DNA from: Bacteroidota bacterium
GTDB taxonomy: Bacteria; Bacteroidota; Bacteroidia; NS11-12g; UBA9320
Assembly (NCBI GenBank): GCA_024638525.1
Contig: JAHEKB010000021.1
Location: forward strand, 1-6,425
Length of the DNA stretch: 6,425 nt
Reading direction: 5' to 3'
The notes beneath the pieces are model-generated. The model had not been told where the DNA came from and did not search any database. It saw only the letters and a program-made list of their open reading frames with translations. The position numbers were made by a program, and so were the translations under genes. Of this stretch, positions 6,132 through 6,425 are shown piece by piece (positions within the stretch are counted from its first letter, which is position 1; every line of letters begins with the position of its first letter).

Positions 6132-6398
6132 TTATACGAAAAGAATAAGAAGACAAACAACGATAGCGAAGAAAACTGCACCTTCAACTAGTGCCGCCGC
6201 AACGATCATGTTTGCTCTTAGGTCTCCGGAAATCTCTGGCTGACGAGCCATAGATTCCAATGCAGATCCACCGATTCTTCCAATACCGATACCCGCACCG
6301 ATAGCTGCTAATCCTGCTCCGATACCAGCACCAATCTGATCCCAACCAAAGTTAGCTGCATCTCCTGTAACCTGTAAAATAATGTCTAAAAGAGTCAT
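6132..6398 (-). CDS. atpE: F-type ATP synthase c subunit (proteolipid, proton type)
   Basis: The rotor-ring subunit that carries protons across the membrane. The 88 residues form the usual hairpin of two membrane helices. Helix 1 (about 22-47) has the alternating glycine motif GAGIGAGLAAIGAGIGIG. The polar loop carries ARQPE (51-55), which contacts gamma and epsilon. Helix 2 (about 59-87) has the ion-binding glutamate E72 in ALVEGAVFF. The sodium-site pattern (Gln in helix 1, Ser-Thr after the glutamate) is absent: I39 and G73-A74 occupy those positions. The N-terminus before helix 1 is about 20 residues, roughly ten longer than in E. coli, and partly hydrophobic (LLDIILQV). The leader at 6399-6414 on the coding strand is almost all A and T with no Shine-Dalgarno. 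atpB is expected just beyond the right edge. Confidence 0.98.
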   Translation of the reverse strand: MTLLDIILQVTGDAANFGWDQIGAGIGAGLAAIGAGIGIGRIGGSALESMARQPEISGDLRANMIVAAALVEGAVFFAIVVCLLILFV

Positions 6399-6425
6399 AA
6401 TTTTTAATTTTTGTCTTGTGTTGTT

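Overview
The window most likely comes from a marine or environmental member of the Bacteroidota (Cytophagales-like). This is inferred from gene content and style. The ATP synthase gene block lacks atpD and atpC at its 3' end. Most start codons lack a Shine-Dalgarno sequence and follow A/T-rich leaders. The alpha subunit has a lengthened loop near residues 312-336. The left-hand genes (a PA0069-type radical SAM protein, a small GRSDKK zinc ribbon and a short MscS channel) are of kinds common in that phylum. Base composition is moderately AT-rich, and no mobile element, CRISPR array, tRNA or rRNA is visible.

Left part, plus strand (1-2506). The window opens inside the 3' end of a TPR-repeat protein gene (1-261). 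A 104-base gap follows, holding a conspicuously GC-rich imperfect hairpin (283-306). Then come three closely spaced genes on the same strand: a radical SAM/SPL-like [4Fe-4S] protein (366-1430), a 68-residue Cys4 zinc-ribbon protein that looks shortened (1443-1649), and a MscS-family mechanosensitive channel (ending at 2506). Gaps of 12 and about 23 bases suggest co-transcription, but no shared function is evident.

Right part, minus strand (2561-6425). This is the F-type ATP synthase cluster, in transcription order atpE (c), atpF (b), atpH (delta), atpA (alpha), atpG (gamma). atpF, atpH, atpA and atpG are packed with gaps of 1, 8 and 3 bases. atpE is set apart by 58 bases that contain a perfect 11-bp hairpin, a good candidate for uncoupling the high-copy c subunit from the low-copy subunits behind it. 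The c subunit has the proton-type ion site. atpB (subunit a) is expected beyond the right edge, and atpD/atpC (beta/epsilon) must lie elsewhere in the genome.

The two blocks converge on a 54-base spacer. It holds an intrinsic terminator whose stem pairs fully only when read on the minus strand, so it serves the atp operon.

I found no undescribed multi-gene system. The items most worth a second look are the atpE-atpF intercistronic hairpin, the C-terminal clamp-binding-like QLNLF on the radical SAM protein, the 10-residue tandem repeat ending the TPR protein, and the shortened zinc-ribbon gene.
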